Shown: positions 7,728 through 17,842, numbered from the stretch's first letter. The stretch: 64,000 nt of DNA from CAYUAG01 sp046483025 (GCA_046483025.1 JAWODZ010000105.1:10304-74303); one strand, 5' to 3'. Notes: generated from the sequence alone by a model not told the origin. Numbers and translations are program-made.

Positions 7728-7802
7728 CGGGGCGTAGCGCAGTCCGGTTAGCGCGCATCGTTCGGGACGATGAGGTCGAGAGTTCAAATCTCTCCGCCCC
7801 GA
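7728..7802 (+). tRNA. tRNA-Pro (CGG)
   Basis: A complete cloverleaf: acceptor stem CGGGGCG/CGCCCCG (7728-7734 with 7795-7801), D stem GCGC/GCGC, anticodon stem CATCG/CGATG with loop TTCGGGA (anticodon CGG at 7763-7765), T stem GAGAG/CTCTC with TTCAAAT loop, and discriminator A at 7802. CCA is not encoded. The anticodon reads CCG, proline. All stems pair perfectly. Confidence 0.96.
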
Positions 7803-7890
7803 CGGAATTTTTATTAATTACATTAAATACGTTTAACTGAGTCCTTATATAAAAGGAAGCAATTAAATTGTATATGAATGTTAAAAGAGA

Positions 7891-8958
7891 ATGATTCTAA
7901 TAATCAAAGGGAGAGAACCTATTAGTAAAATATCAATATTTAATTCAAAAGAGATTTTCCGAAATCTTCTTTTTTTTGGAGGTTTTATAATAATAACTTT
8001 TTATTGTTTAGTTTTATTCATGCCATGGAAAACTTCTAATACTCTACAGCAGGTTTATGTAACTATACACAGAGGGATGACCCCTCGTGATATTGCTTCT
8101 TTGTTGGAAGATAAAAATATTATTGCAAATCGTCATTTTTTTGTTTTAGGAGCAAAACTGTTAGGGGTATCAAGGAAGCTGCAGGCAGGAAAGTATTCTT
8201 TTAACGGTAGTATGTCTAATTATGTAGTCTTGAAAAAATTTTATGAAGGGGATATTCTAACAAAAAAAATTACTATTCCAGAAGGATTAACAGCCAACAG
8301 AATAGCAAAAATACTGAATAATACAGTCGGAATTGACTCTTCCCGGTTTATGGATTTTGTAAATAATCCGAAATTATGTGACTCCTTGGGAATAAATGCT
8401 CAATCATTAGAGGGTTATTTATATCCTAATACATATAGATTTTATGAAGACATAAGTGCTGAAAGGGTGATTACTCATCTTATACACAATTTTAAAAATG
8501 AATTTAATGATACTTTACAACACAGAGCTGAAGAAATGGATATGAAAGTACATGAAGTGGTGACCTTAGCCTCTATTGTCCAGGGAGAAGTAATGGTAGA
8601 CAAAGAAAGACCTATAATTGCAGCTCTCTACCTTAACAGGCTTGAAAAAGGAATGAGACTGCAAGCAGATCCCTGTATTCAGTACATAATTGATGGTGGC
8701 CCCAGACGTTTACTGGATAAGGATCTTGAAATTGATTCTCCATATAATACTTATATGTACAGTGGATTACCACCAGGCCCTGTTAATAATCCGGGAATTG
8801 CCTCCATACGCGCAGTATTATTCCCGGCACAGGTAAATTATTTGTTTATGGTGGCAAATGGTGATGGAACTCATACTTTTTCAGAATCACTTCTTGAACA
8901 TAACAGAGCAAAATTGAAATTTGATCGATATCGTAATAAGGTAAATCGAAAAAAATAA
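7891..8958 (+). CDS. mltG: Endolytic murein transglycosylase MltG (YceG)
   Basis: A 355-residue inner-membrane lytic transglycosylase that cleaves nascent glycan strands and may end their elongation. One transmembrane helix lies near residues 27-45 (FFGGFIIITFYCLVLF). A LysM-like subdomain follows (VTIHRGMTPRDIASLL), then the catalytic domain with TIPEGLTANRIA, SLEGYLYPNTYRF and LASIVQGEV, whose glutamate matches the catalytic residue of E. coli MltG. The conserved GLPPGPVNNPGIASIRA segment is near the end. The length is normal. The helicase gene follows after 18 bases. Confidence 0.95.
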   Translation: MILIIKGREPISKISIFNSKEIFRNLLFFGGFIIITFYCLVLFMPWKTSNTLQQVYVTIHRGMTPRDIASLLEDKNIIANRHFFVLGAKLLGVSRKLQAGKYSFNGSMSNYVVLKKFYEGDILTKKITIPEGLTANRIAKILNNTVGIDSSRFMDFVNNPKLCDSLGINAQSLEGYLYPNTYRFYEDISAERVITHLIHNFKNEFNDTLQHRAEEMDMKVHEVVTLASIVQGEVMVDKERPIIAALYLNRLEKGMRLQADPCIQYIIDGGPRRLLDKDLEIDSPYNTYMYSGLPPGPVNNPGIASIRAVLFPAQVNYLFMVANGDGTHTFSESLLEHNRAKLKFDRYRNKVNRKK

Positions 8959-8976
8959 TTAAGACAGGAATTTTTT

Positions 8977-11169
8977 GTGAAAGATTCTTCAGCCATACTT
9001 GATAGTCTGAATAGTGCTCAGCAGCAAGCGGTAAAAACTACTGATGGACAGCTATTAATCCTGGCCGGGGCCGGTAGCGGCAAAACCCGGGTAATAACGC
9101 ATAAAATTGCCTATCTTATTAATAATAATTATGCTGCTCCCTGGGAAATACTTGCAGTTACTTTTACCAATAAAGCAGCAGAGGAAATGTTGAACAGGGT
9201 AGTTCCTTTTCTGAAAGACAAAAAAGGATTATGGATAGGAACTTTCCATTCAATTTTTGCCAGAATTCTTAGATTTGAAGCAGAAAAGTTGAAACTCACT
9301 TCCAATTTTGTAATTTATGATACAGAGGATAAAAAAAAACTTATAAAAAACATTATTGAAGATCTTACTTTTGACAAAAATCAGTTTCCCCTGAATGCCA
9401 TTTGCAGTTCTATCAGTAAGTTAAAAAATCAGCTTATAGACCAACGTGATTATGAGGATATGATTAAAACTCCTTTTGAACAGGTTGTTTTTCAGGTGTA
9501 TACAGAGTATCAGAAAAGGACTAAACAGAATAATGCCTGTGATTTTGATGATTTAATAACTATTCCCATAAAGTTGTTTAAAACTAATCCGGATGTCTTA
9601 CGAAAGTATCAAAAAAAATTTAAATATGTTTTGGTGGATGAATATCAGGATACAAATTATGCCCAGTATAAACTGATTCATTATTTATCAGGCCTTCATA
9701 AGAATGTATGTGTGGTAGGAGATGATGATCAATCCATATACGGATGGAGGGGTGCAGATATCAGGAATATTTTGGAGTTTGAAAAAGATTTTCCGGAGGC
9801 AAAGGTTTTTCGGCTGGAGCAGAACTATCGATCTACAAAAAATATTCTGAAAGCTGCACATTCTCTAGTTGTAAATAATCAGGGAAGAAAAACTAAAGAG
9901 TTATGGTGTGAGAATGATCAGGGTGAAAAGTTAGTTGCTTTGAATGTATATGATGAACATGATGAATCTGACACAGTTGTTGAAAAGCTTACACAGGAAG
10001 TATTTAAAAATAAAAGAAGTTTTGGTGATTTTGCAATTCTTTATCGAACCAATTCTCAATCCCGAGCCCTGGAAGAAGGATTAAGACGTAATAACATAGC
10101 TTATGTCATTGTGGGAGGAGTAAGGTTCTATGAACGAAAAGAGGTTAAGGATATTCTGGCCTATTTAAAATTTATCTCTAACCCGAAAGATACCCTAAGT
10201 TTACTGAGAATTATTAATTTTCCTAATCGGGGTATAGGAAATAAGACCATACAAAAATTGAAAAAGTGGGCTGCAAAAAATCGTATATCCATGTTTGATG
10301 CCATGAACAGAGCTGATGAGATTGAAGAAATCTCAAAAAAGAGAAGGGAAAAGATTAAAGAGTTTTATAAATTAATAAATAAATATATTAGTTTAAAAAA
10401 GGAAATATCTCCTAATGAACTCACCCATGCGCTGGTTGATGAATCTGGTATTTTACGGAAATACAAGGAAGATATCACCTCTGATGGTCGGGAAAGGGCA
10501 AATAATATTAAAGAATTTTTAGCTGCTGTCAGTGATTATGCTCTTCATTATGAGAAGCCTACACTGTCTTCATTTTTAGAACAAGTATCTTTGATAACGG
10601 ATATTGACTGCTGGGATACAAAAGCTAATGCGGTTACCTTAATGACCTTGCATTCAGCTAAAGGACTTGAATTCCCCATTGTTTTCATAACCGGCATTGA
10701 ACAGGGATTATTCCCTATTTCAACATCCCTGGATGATCCTGACAAGCTGGAAGAAGAACGCAGACTTTTTTATGTTGGATTAACCCGGGCTAAAGAAAGA
10801 GTCTATCTTATATGGGCAGAAAACAGACGAAGATTCAGAGATGTTGAGCCGCAGGAGCCTTCAATGTTTTTAGATGAGCTGGATCCTTCTGTGCTTATTA
10901 CCAGTAGTTCGGGGGCAAAAGGACAACAGGTAAAAAGTAAGAAAAAAGCAATGTACAGTACTGATGCTAAGACCGGGTATGATGAGTTCTCTCAGGAGAT
11001 ACCTTCAATACGACCGGGTGTGAAAGTTGAGCATGAAGTGTATGGACGGGGTAAAGTAGTGAAGGTTTCAGGTAAGGGGAAGACCCAGAAAGTAGTTGTA
11101 TCGTTTCAGAACGGAGAAAAAAAGAAATTTTTAAGTAATTATGCCCGGTTCACTATTTTAACGGAATAA
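8977..11169 (+). CDS. UvrD/PcrA-type superfamily 1 DNA helicase
   Basis: A 730-residue 3'-5' helicase for repair and replication restart. Motif I is AGAGSGKT (about residue 31), then motif Ia TFTNKAAEEM, motif II DEYQDTN, motif III DDDQSIYGWRGADI, motif IV QNYRST, motif V TLMTLHSAKGLEF and motif VI VGLTRAKERVYL. The C-terminal 60 residues form the small Tudor-like domain typical of PcrA/UvrD (GVKVEHEVYGRGKV), which binds RNA polymerase in PcrA. The start is GTG at 8977, preceded by ACAGGA. Its length fits PcrA better than Rep, but the two are not separated here. Confidence 0.94.
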   Translation: MKDSSAILDSLNSAQQQAVKTTDGQLLILAGAGSGKTRVITHKIAYLINNNYAAPWEILAVTFTNKAAEEMLNRVVPFLKDKKGLWIGTFHSIFARILRFEAEKLKLTSNFVIYDTEDKKKLIKNIIEDLTFDKNQFPLNAICSSISKLKNQLIDQRDYEDMIKTPFEQVVFQVYTEYQKRTKQNNACDFDDLITIPIKLFKTNPDVLRKYQKKFKYVLVDEYQDTNYAQYKLIHYLSGLHKNVCVVGDDDQSIYGWRGADIRNILEFEKDFPEAKVFRLEQNYRSTKNILKAAHSLVVNNQGRKTKELWCENDQGEKLVALNVYDEHDESDTVVEKLTQEVFKNKRSFGDFAILYRTNSQSRALEEGLRRNNIAYVIVGGVRFYERKEVKDILAYLKFISNPKDTLSLLRIINFPNRGIGNKTIQKLKKWAAKNRISMFDAMNRADEIEEISKKRREKIKEFYKLINKYISLKKEISPNELTHALVDESGILRKYKEDITSDGRERANNIKEFLAAVSDYALHYEKPTLSSFLEQVSLITDIDCWDTKANAVTLMTLHSAKGLEFPIVFITGIEQGLFPISTSLDDPDKLEEERRLFYVGLTRAKERVYLIWAENRRRFRDVEPQEPSMFLDELDPSVLITSSSGAKGQQVKSKKKAMYSTDAKTGYDEFSQEIPSIRPGVKVEHEVYGRGKVVKVSGKGKTQKVVVSFQNGEKKKFLSNYARFTILTE

Positions 11170-11193
11170 AAAAGATAACTAACCAGTCATAGT

Positions 11194-11925
11194 ATGGTTT
11201 TGATTATCATAATTATTATTTTTACTGCAACCTTTGTGCAATCAACCTTTGGTTTTGGAAGTGCATTGATTATGATGCCATTTTTAACAGCTCTGACGGG
11301 AATAAAGACTGCAGTACCCCTGGCGGCTTTGGTCGCTACTACTATCCATATCACTATTCTTATACATAAATGGCGGGAACTGGATTTAAGGGCTGCCTGG
11401 AGATTAATAGTTGCATCTTTAGCTGGAATACCTCTGGGTGCTTTTATACTCAGATTGGGAAACGAAGTCTATCTGAAATGTATCTTAGGCCTGATAATAG
11501 TCATTTTTTCCTTGTACTATCTCCTTAAACCAGCTCTGCCTTTACTTAAAAATGAAAAGTATGCTTATGTATTTGGATTTTTTGCCGGTATTTTAGGAGG
11601 GGCTTATAATACCAATGGTCCACCGGTTGTCATTTATGGTACCATGCGCAGATGGAATCCGAGAGTTTTCCGGACCACTATGCAGGGATACTTTTTCCCT
11701 ACCGGTCTGCTTTTGTTATTCAGTCACTATTCGGTAGGTCTGTGGACTGATACGGTCTGGCATAATTATCTTATTGCTTTCCCCTTTGTTCTGGCAGCTG
11801 TATGGGCGGGAGCAAGACTCAATGCAAAAATATCTTCGGGAAAATTCGATAAGTATATTTACATTTTTTTGGTTTTAACCGGTATCAGTCTTGCAATTCA
11901 TGCTGTAACCCAATTGATTTACTGA
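11194..11925 (+). CDS. TauE/SafE-family membrane transporter
   Basis: A 243-residue, multi-pass membrane protein of the TauE/SafE family (probable export of sulfite, sulfoacetate or other organosulfur anions). Two repeats are visible: the first around FVQSTFGFGSALIMMPFL, the second around GFFAGILGGAYNTNGPPVV, with GIPLGAFIL between. About seven or eight hydrophobic helices can be drawn. It follows the helicase gene by 24 bases and may be in the same transcript. A sulfur-compound link to the nearby sulfur cluster is possible but not shown; substrate assignments in this family are weak. Confidence 0.88.
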   Translation: MVLIIIIIIFTATFVQSTFGFGSALIMMPFLTALTGIKTAVPLAALVATTIHITILIHKWRELDLRAAWRLIVASLAGIPLGAFILRLGNEVYLKCILGLIIVIFSLYYLLKPALPLLKNEKYAYVFGFFAGILGGAYNTNGPPVVIYGTMRRWNPRVFRTTMQGYFFPTGLLLLFSHYSVGLWTDTVWHNYLIAFPFVLAAVWAGARLNAKISSGKFDKYIYIFLVLTGISLAIHAVTQLIY

Positions 11926-12180
11926 TTTGATTATAAATTTTTTAATTAAGATGACCTGCTTTCAGGCAGAATTAACAGGATAGGCGATACAGTAGCTATT
12001 CAGGTATCGGGGATGCAGGCAGGGTGAGTTCAGGGTTATATTTTATAACTTAAAAGAGATAATAATTCACCAATTCAAGCACACCAGCTGGGTAAAGGAT
12101 TGTCAGAAATTGATTTTTTAAGGGTGTGAAAATTATCAGATACAAATGGATATTTGTCCAGAAAAGCCGAGATTAAATTC

Positions 12181-12209
12181 TTGACATTTACTATATTAAT
12201 CCTTAAAAT
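12181..12209 (+). promoter_or_regulatory. Sigma-70-type promoter of thrB-thrC
   Basis: A perfect TTGACA (12181-12186) and TAAAAT (12204-12209) are 17 bases apart. Transcription would begin near 12216, leaving a leader of about 22 bases before the thrB GTG, too short for an attenuator or riboswitch. In the rest of the 313-base gap (11926-12238) I see no gene, only short imperfect hairpins. Confidence 0.7.
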
Positions 12210-12238
12210 CGACTTTATGCAAAAAAAAGAGTTTTCAT

Positions 12239-13168
12239 GTGATCTCAGAAATAAAAATTTTTGCTCCGGCAACAGTTGCAAACGTAGGCTGTGGATTTGA
12301 TATTTTAGGATTTGCTCTTCAACATCCGGGTGATTACGTAACTGTCAGAAAGATACATGGGAGTGAGGTCCGTATTAAAAAAATTACCGGAGATGAAGGT
12401 AAACTCCCCCGTGATCCGGATAAGAACACAGCCGGAGTTGCTGCGATGGAATTTTTAAAGAAATTTAATATTAAATCCGGAGTAGAGCTGGAAATCCAAA
12501 AAGGAATGCCAATGGGAAGCGGTTTGGGCTCAAGTGCTGCCAGTTCTGCAGCAACTCTTTTTGGATTGAAGCATATTTTTCTTCATAACACTGATAGGAA
12601 ACAGCTTTTATCCTGTGGATTACAAGCAGAAGCTGCAGCCTGTGGATATCCTCATGCTGACAATATAGCTCCTTCTCTTTTGGGCGGATTAGTGCTTATA
12701 CGGAGTTATGATCCTCTGGAAGTTATTCCCCTGAGTTTTCCGGAAGATTTGTTTTGTACAGTGATCTGTCCACATATCGAACTTAAGACCAGAAAATTAC
12801 GGGAGTTATTGCCGGAAAAAGTGCTCTTGAGTTCAGCGGTGAAACAATGGGGTAATGTGGCCGGGTTAATTATCGGTCTTGAAAAAAAAGATTATGTTCT
12901 GATATCCCGATCTATGGAGGATTATATTATTGAGCCGGTACGATCTGCATTTATACCTTTTTTCCAGAAAATAAAATCGTGCGCACTTGCCAGCGGTGCT
13001 CTGGGATGTTCAATTTCAGGTTCGGGACCATCTGTTTTTGCCTTAAGTCAGGGCAAAGATACTGCTGAGATGGTATCAACATCAATGGCAGACATTTATG
13101 AAAAACATAGTATTTCTTATAAAATATATAATTCATCCATTAATAGAGAAGGTCCCAGATTATGCTGA
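12239..13168 (+). CDS. thrB: Homoserine kinase ThrB
   Basis: ThrB is a GHMP kinase that phosphorylates L-homoserine in threonine synthesis. The 309-residue protein opens with the family's substrate loop (FAPATVANVGCGFDILGFAL), has the phosphate-binding loop PMGSGLGSSAASS near residue 94, and ends with the third GHMP motif ALGCSISGSGPSVFAL. The start is GTG at 12239; the ATG two bases earlier runs straight into TGA. No strong ribosome site is visible, so the start is a little uncertain. thrC follows after 30 bases. Confidence 0.93.
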   Translation: MISEIKIFAPATVANVGCGFDILGFALQHPGDYVTVRKIHGSEVRIKKITGDEGKLPRDPDKNTAGVAAMEFLKKFNIKSGVELEIQKGMPMGSGLGSSAASSAATLFGLKHIFLHNTDRKQLLSCGLQAEAAACGYPHADNIAPSLLGGLVLIRSYDPLEVIPLSFPEDLFCTVICPHIELKTRKLRELLPEKVLLSSAVKQWGNVAGLIIGLEKKDYVLISRSMEDYIIEPVRSAFIPFFQKIKSCALASGALGCSISGSGPSVFALSQGKDTAEMVSTSMADIYEKHSISYKIYNSSINREGPRLC

Positions 13169-13198
13169 AAGTAGCGTAGGTCAGAGTAAGGAGGTCAT

Positions 13199-14503
13199 TT
13201 GTTTTATTATAGTACAGAAGATAAAAAACATACTGTTAGTTTAAAAGAAGCAGTTTTGCATGGTATGCCCAAGAAGGGGGGGTTGTATCTTCCGATGCAT
13301 ATCCCCCAGGTTCCCGAATCCTTCTTTAAAAAAATAAACGGATTAAATTTCCGTGAAATATCTTTGACTTTAGCAAAATTATTACTTAATGATGATGTTC
13401 CGGATGCTGTACTTGATAACATTGTGAATGATGCCCTTTATTTCGATACTCCCCTGGTTGCTGTTAACCATCAGATAAAAACTCTCGAACTATTTCATGG
13501 GCCTACTTTGGCTTTTAAAGATGTGGGTGCCCGTTTTATGGCCAGGTTAATGTCTTATTTTATATCAGGATCAAATAAAAAATTGAATATCGTTGTAGCT
13601 ACTTCCGGTGACACAGGAAGTGCAGTGGCTCATGGTTTTTTCAAGATTCCCGGAATTAATGTATTTGTTCTGTACCCTTCCGAAAAAATAAGTGAAATTC
13701 AGGAAAAACAGATTGCAACACTGGGAGAAAATATTACCTGCATGGAAATTAAAGGCAGTTTTGATGATTGTCAGACATTGGTTAAGCAGGTATTATGGGA
13801 TACTGATTTTACTGAGGAATACGATATTACCACTGCCAATTCCATAAACATTGCCAGATTACTTCCCCAAATATTTTACTACTTTCGGTTATATTCTCAA
13901 TTGAAAAAGGAGCCTCAATATCTAACAGTGTCTGTGCCCAGTGGTAATTTTGGTAATTTGACCGCAGGGTTAATGGCAAAAAGGATGGGATTGCCGGTGT
14001 ACAAATTTATTGCATCCACAAATGTAAATGATGTTGTCCCAAAATATCTGAAAACAGGTGTCTTCAGATCGCAGCCTTCTCAATCTACCATATCCAATGC
14101 CATGGATGTGGGGGATCCCAGTAATTTTGTCAGAATTTTTGAACTCTATCAGGGGGATTTAAATAAACTGCGGCACGATTTATACGGTGCAGGATTCAAT
14201 GATCAACAAACCCGGGAATGTATGAGAAATATTTTTAATAAATATGGATATATCTGTGACCCTCATGGAGCAGTGGGTTATTTAGGATTAAAGGATTATC
14301 TTAAAACAGATGCTCAGATCGATACAGCAGTTTTTTTAGAAACTGCACATCCGGCAAAATTTAAAAATATTGTTGAACCTGAAATTAGCACAGAAGTTAA
14401 AATTCCCGATAGATTAGAAAGGTATTTGAAAAAAGAAAAGAAAACTATTCGTATTAATAGAAGCATTGAGAGAGTAAAAGATTTAATAGCTGAGAGAAAT
14501 TAA
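13199..14503 (+). CDS. thrC: Threonine synthase ThrC
   Basis: A PLP enzyme converting O-phosphohomoserine to threonine, 434 residues, of the longer class found in Gram-negative bacteria and yeast. The PLP lysine is in HGPTLAFKDVGARFM, the phosphate-binding loop is VATSGDTGSAV, and NSINIARLLPQ and SVPSGNFGNLTAG are conserved. The start is TTG at 13199, giving the family-typical FYYST opening, with a strong AAGGAGGT site four to five bases upstream. No ATG is available near the start. It forms an operon with thrB. Confidence 0.95.
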   Translation: MFYYSTEDKKHTVSLKEAVLHGMPKKGGLYLPMHIPQVPESFFKKINGLNFREISLTLAKLLLNDDVPDAVLDNIVNDALYFDTPLVAVNHQIKTLELFHGPTLAFKDVGARFMARLMSYFISGSNKKLNIVVATSGDTGSAVAHGFFKIPGINVFVLYPSEKISEIQEKQIATLGENITCMEIKGSFDDCQTLVKQVLWDTDFTEEYDITTANSINIARLLPQIFYYFRLYSQLKKEPQYLTVSVPSGNFGNLTAGLMAKRMGLPVYKFIASTNVNDVVPKYLKTGVFRSQPSQSTISNAMDVGDPSNFVRIFELYQGDLNKLRHDLYGAGFNDQQTRECMRNIFNKYGYICDPHGAVGYLGLKDYLKTDAQIDTAVFLETAHPAKFKNIVEPEISTEVKIPDRLERYLKKEKKTIRINRSIERVKDLIAERN

Positions 14504-14535
14504 TAGTTAATTATGTGATTTTTGTCAACATTTTT

Positions 14536-14564
14536 ATTTTTCAATTTGAAAAATCAATTTTTTT
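14536..14564 (+). terminator. Weak rho-independent terminator after thrC
   Basis: ATTTTTCAA (14536-14544) and TTGAAAAAT (14546-14554) form an AT-rich stem followed by a run of seven T. Placement 30 bases after the thrC stop fits termination, but the stem is weak. Confidence 0.4.
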
Positions 14565-14637
14565 GTTTAATATATATCTGTGGTTTGTCAGTTATGAAAT
14601 ATATTGATTAGCTAATCTTAAAAAATACTTGTCAGGT

Positions 14638-16341
14638 ATGCTTAAAAATCTTTACGTTAAAAATTTTGCCCTCATTGATGAATTAAAAGTTAATTTTGAG
14701 AAAGGATTGAATATTCTTACCGGAGAGACCGGAGCGGGGAAATCCATTATCATCGGTGCATTAGGAGCATTGTTAGGTGATAAAGTTGATAAGGATTTTA
14801 TCCGGCAGGGGAAAAGCAAAGCAGTAGTTGAAGGAAGTTTTCGAGTATCCGATCAATTAATAAACAGCATAAAAAATCTAAATGTTGATTTCAACGATAA
14901 TGAATTAATTCTCAGAAGAGAGATTAAGAAAGATACCCGGAGCAGAACCTTTGCCAATGATTCTCCCATAAGCATATCAGTATTACAGGAAATAGGTGAT
15001 CTTCTGGTAGATTTGCATGGTCAGCATGCACATCAGTCTTTGTTGCATGTAAAAAAACATATTGATTTTCTTGATGATTATGGAGTAAGTGATAATTTAA
15101 TCGATGCAGTGAATCAGTCTTACAATTCTCTTTCAAATTTTAAAAAACAATTAAAAGAACTGACTGAACAGGAGAGGCAGTTAAAAGAAAGAAAAGAGCT
15201 GTTGGAATTTCAGGTCAAAGAGATAGAAGGGGTGGGGCCGCAGTTGGGGGAAGAGGAAGAACTGGAAAAACAGGAGAATATTTTAAAAAACAGTGAAAAG
15301 ATCCATGAATTATCCAATCAGTTAAGTGAAGTACTGTATGAAGGTGATAATTCCGTTTATGAGAAAATTGCAGAAGCAGAGAGCCAGCTTTCCTCTCTTT
15401 CCAGCATCGGATCGGATTTTAATAAATGGGCTGAAAGCTGCAACACAGCCGGTGTGTGTATTGAGGAGGTAGTTAAAAGTCTTCAGGAGTTTGCCGAAAA
15501 GATTGAATTTGATCCTCAGGTAATTGAGGAAATCAGAGAGAGATTAGGACAATTTGCTCTTTTAAAAAAGAAGTATGGAACAACAATCGATGAAGTACTA
15601 AAATTTTGTAAAAAGGCTGAAAACGATCTAAAAAAGATTGATTCTATGGAAAGTGATATTGAACAGATTAATCAGGAAATCAAGAATGAAAAGACCAGAC
15701 TTGCTGGTTTGGCTGCAGAACTGTCTGAGAACAGAAAAAGTTCTGCTAAAGAGCTGGAAGAAAAAACAGTTAAGATCTTCTCAGAACTGGGACTAAAAGG
15801 GGGAGTTTTTAAGATAGAAGTAATGCCACAGAAAGACCCGGAAGGAGATATTACGATAGATGATCAGAAGTATAAAGTTACTAACCGGGGAATAGACAGG
15901 GTGGAATTTTTTATCTCACTTAATCCGGGAGAAAAACCAAAACCCCTGGCAAAAATTGCCTCCGGCGGCGAGATATCCAGAATTATGCTGGCTTTGAAAA
16001 ATGTACTGGCTGAAACGGATAATATTCCGGTATTGATTTTTGATGAAATTGATTCCGGTATATCCGGGAGGGTTGCTGGAGCAGTGGGAAATAATTTAAA
16101 AGAGGTTGCCCGGAAACATCAGATTATCTGCATCACTCATCTTCCCCTGATTGCTTCTTATGGGCAGACACATTTCCGGGTTGAAAAAAGAGCAGAAAAT
16201 AACAGAACGTCAACTCATATTTATAGTCTATCGGAAGAGGAACGGGTCCAAGAGCTGGCTAAGTTGATTGGCGGAGAGATGATCAATGAAACAACCCTTC
16301 AGAATGCACGGGACCTTTTAGGAGAAGCGGAGGATAGATGA
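14638..16341 (+). CDS. recN: DNA repair protein RecN
   Basis: RecN is an SMC-like ATPase that acts early in double-strand-break repair. The protein is about 567 residues, a normal size. Walker A is TGETGAGKSIIIGAL near residue 36; long coiled coils follow (about 150-350, rich in K/E); the ABC signature is LAKIASGGEISRIMLALK, and Walker B is VLIFDEIDSGISG. The ATG at 14638 gives the typical MLKNLYVKNFALIDEL opening; a TTG nine bases upstream is the alternative. The 136-base gap before it holds only the thrC terminator. Confidence 0.95.
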   Translation: MLKNLYVKNFALIDELKVNFEKGLNILTGETGAGKSIIIGALGALLGDKVDKDFIRQGKSKAVVEGSFRVSDQLINSIKNLNVDFNDNELILRREIKKDTRSRTFANDSPISISVLQEIGDLLVDLHGQHAHQSLLHVKKHIDFLDDYGVSDNLIDAVNQSYNSLSNFKKQLKELTEQERQLKERKELLEFQVKEIEGVGPQLGEEEELEKQENILKNSEKIHELSNQLSEVLYEGDNSVYEKIAEAESQLSSLSSIGSDFNKWAESCNTAGVCIEEVVKSLQEFAEKIEFDPQVIEEIRERLGQFALLKKKYGTTIDEVLKFCKKAENDLKKIDSMESDIEQINQEIKNEKTRLAGLAAELSENRKSSAKELEEKTVKIFSELGLKGGVFKIEVMPQKDPEGDITIDDQKYKVTNRGIDRVEFFISLNPGEKPKPLAKIASGGEISRIMLALKNVLAETDNIPVLIFDEIDSGISGRVAGAVGNNLKEVARKHQIICITHLPLIASYGQTHFRVEKRAENNRTSTHIYSLSEEERVQELAKLIGGEMINETTLQNARDLLGEAEDR

Positions 16342-16422
16342 TAGAACTTGAGAACTTTAGAACTTGAGAATGTAAGAAGGCAAGCGTGCTGAAGTCAGTA
16401 GTCAGTGATGTAAACTAAGATT

Positions 16423-16510
16423 GTTGAGGTGAGTGAAATGAAGAAACTGGGAAACGGAGTATAGGAGAATGACACAGGATGGTTATGTGTGATGCAGTCA
16501 GTGGTCTTTT
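16423..16510. repeat. Purine-rich intergenic repeat, copy 1
   Basis: This stretch between recN and murA shares an ordered series of motifs with 44523-44616: GTTGAGGTGAGTGA, then GGAGAA, then GTCAGTGG followed by a T run. The two copies are diverged but collinear. I see no gene in the 226-base gap. Confidence 0.45.
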
Positions 16511-16567
16511 GATGTGAGATAGTGAACAGAAGTCAGGAATCAGAAGATATAAGATAAAGGGGAGTGG

Positions 16568-17842
16568 ATGTTATTAATTGAAAAAATCGTTATAAAAGGG
16601 GGAAAGTCACTAAAAGGGACGGTAAAAAATAGCGGAGCAAAAAATGCAGTTTTACCAGTCATGGCATCGTCTCTGCTTGCGGATGGAGAATATAAGATCA
16701 CCAATGTCCCTGAACTCAGAGATGTACGGACCATGTCATTTCTCCTTAATAGCATAGGAAGTAAAGTAGAATTAAATAATAATTCTTTACATATAAAAAC
16801 AGATGGATATAATAACCTGGAAGCTCCTTACGATCTGGTAAAAACCATGCGGGCTTCTATTTATGTTCTTGGTCCCATGATTTCCAGATTTGGTTATGCC
16901 AAGGTTTCTTTGCCCGGCGGATGTGCCTGGGGCCCCAGACCGGTTGATCTTCATATTAAAGGATTAAAACAACTGGGTGCAGATATAAAGATTGATAAGG
17001 GATATATAATTGCCAGGGCAAAGAGGCTTAAGGGTACGCAGATATCCTTTGAAATTCCTTCAGTTGGGGCTACCGGTAATATCCTTATGGCAGCTGTATT
17101 AGCCCGGGGAACCACAATTATTGAGAATGCAGCTGAAGAGCCTGAGATAACTTCTCTGATAAAGGGTCTGAAAAAGATGGGGGCCAGGATAAAAGGACAA
17201 GGCACTGATCATCTAAAAGTAGAAGGTGTGGATTCCCTTGAACCGGCTGATTTCAGGATAATACCGGATAGAATCGAAGCCGGGACTTTTTTAATTGCCG
17301 GTCATATAACTGGTGGTGATATAAAAATCATCAATACAGAGCCAAAACATCTAACAGCCATACTGAATAAATTACAGGAGTCGGGAGCAAATATCAGTGA
17401 AGGAAAAGACTGGGTACATATTCGATCCAACGGAAAAATTAAACCAGTTGATATCTCAACCGCAGTATATCCCGGATTTCCGACTGATATGCAGGCTCAA
17501 TGGATGGCATTGATGAGCCTGGCAAAGGGCACTTCCGTCATAACCGAGAATATATTTAAAGACAGATTTACCCATGTGGCGGAATTAAAACGTTTGGGTG
17601 CGGATATCGAGGTTACCGGTAATGTGGCGGTGGTGAAACCGGTGAAGTATTTAAGCGGAGCACCGGTGATGTCTACTGATCTCAGAGCGAGTGCTTCACT
17701 TCTTTTATCCGGTCTGGTAGCTCGTGGAGTTACCGATGTCTCAAGAATTTATCATATTGACAGAGGATATGAAAATATCGAAAGAAAATTCAAAAACCTG
17801 GGTGCAGAGATATGGAGGGAGAGGGAGAAACATGTTACTTAG
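16568..17842 (+). CDS. murA: UDP-N-acetylglucosamine 1-carboxyvinyltransferase MurA
   Basis: MurA transfers enolpyruvate from PEP to UDP-GlcNAc, the first committed step of peptidoglycan synthesis and the fosfomycin target. The 424-residue protein has the KNSGAKNAVLP opening and the catalytic cysteine C119 in LPGGCAWGPRPVDLHI, so it should be fosfomycin sensitive, unlike Asp variants. PGFPTDMQAQWMAL and the C-terminal DLRASASLLLSGLVA are intact. An AGGGGAG site precedes the ATG at 16568. It stands alone between two repeat-containing gaps. Confidence 0.96.
   Translation: MLLIEKIVIKGGKSLKGTVKNSGAKNAVLPVMASSLLADGEYKITNVPELRDVRTMSFLLNSIGSKVELNNNSLHIKTDGYNNLEAPYDLVKTMRASIYVLGPMISRFGYAKVSLPGGCAWGPRPVDLHIKGLKQLGADIKIDKGYIIARAKRLKGTQISFEIPSVGATGNILMAAVLARGTTIIENAAEEPEITSLIKGLKKMGARIKGQGTDHLKVEGVDSLEPADFRIIPDRIEAGTFLIAGHITGGDIKIINTEPKHLTAILNKLQESGANISEGKDWVHIRSNGKIKPVDISTAVYPGFPTDMQAQWMALMSLAKGTSVITENIFKDRFTHVAELKRLGADIEVTGNVAVVKPVKYLSGAPVMSTDLRASASLLLSGLVARGVTDVSRIYHIDRGYENIERKFKNLGAEIWREREKHVT

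Noticed and set aside
11194..11925. Assigning the TauE-like exporter to the sulfur operon
   Set aside because: It is on the other strand, separated by a tRNA, mltG and a helicase; only a loose functional link is possible.
11926..12180. Possible riboswitch or leader before thrB
   Set aside because: No conserved core of a known class is seen, and the strong promoter lies downstream of it, close to the gene, so it would not be part of the thrB transcript.
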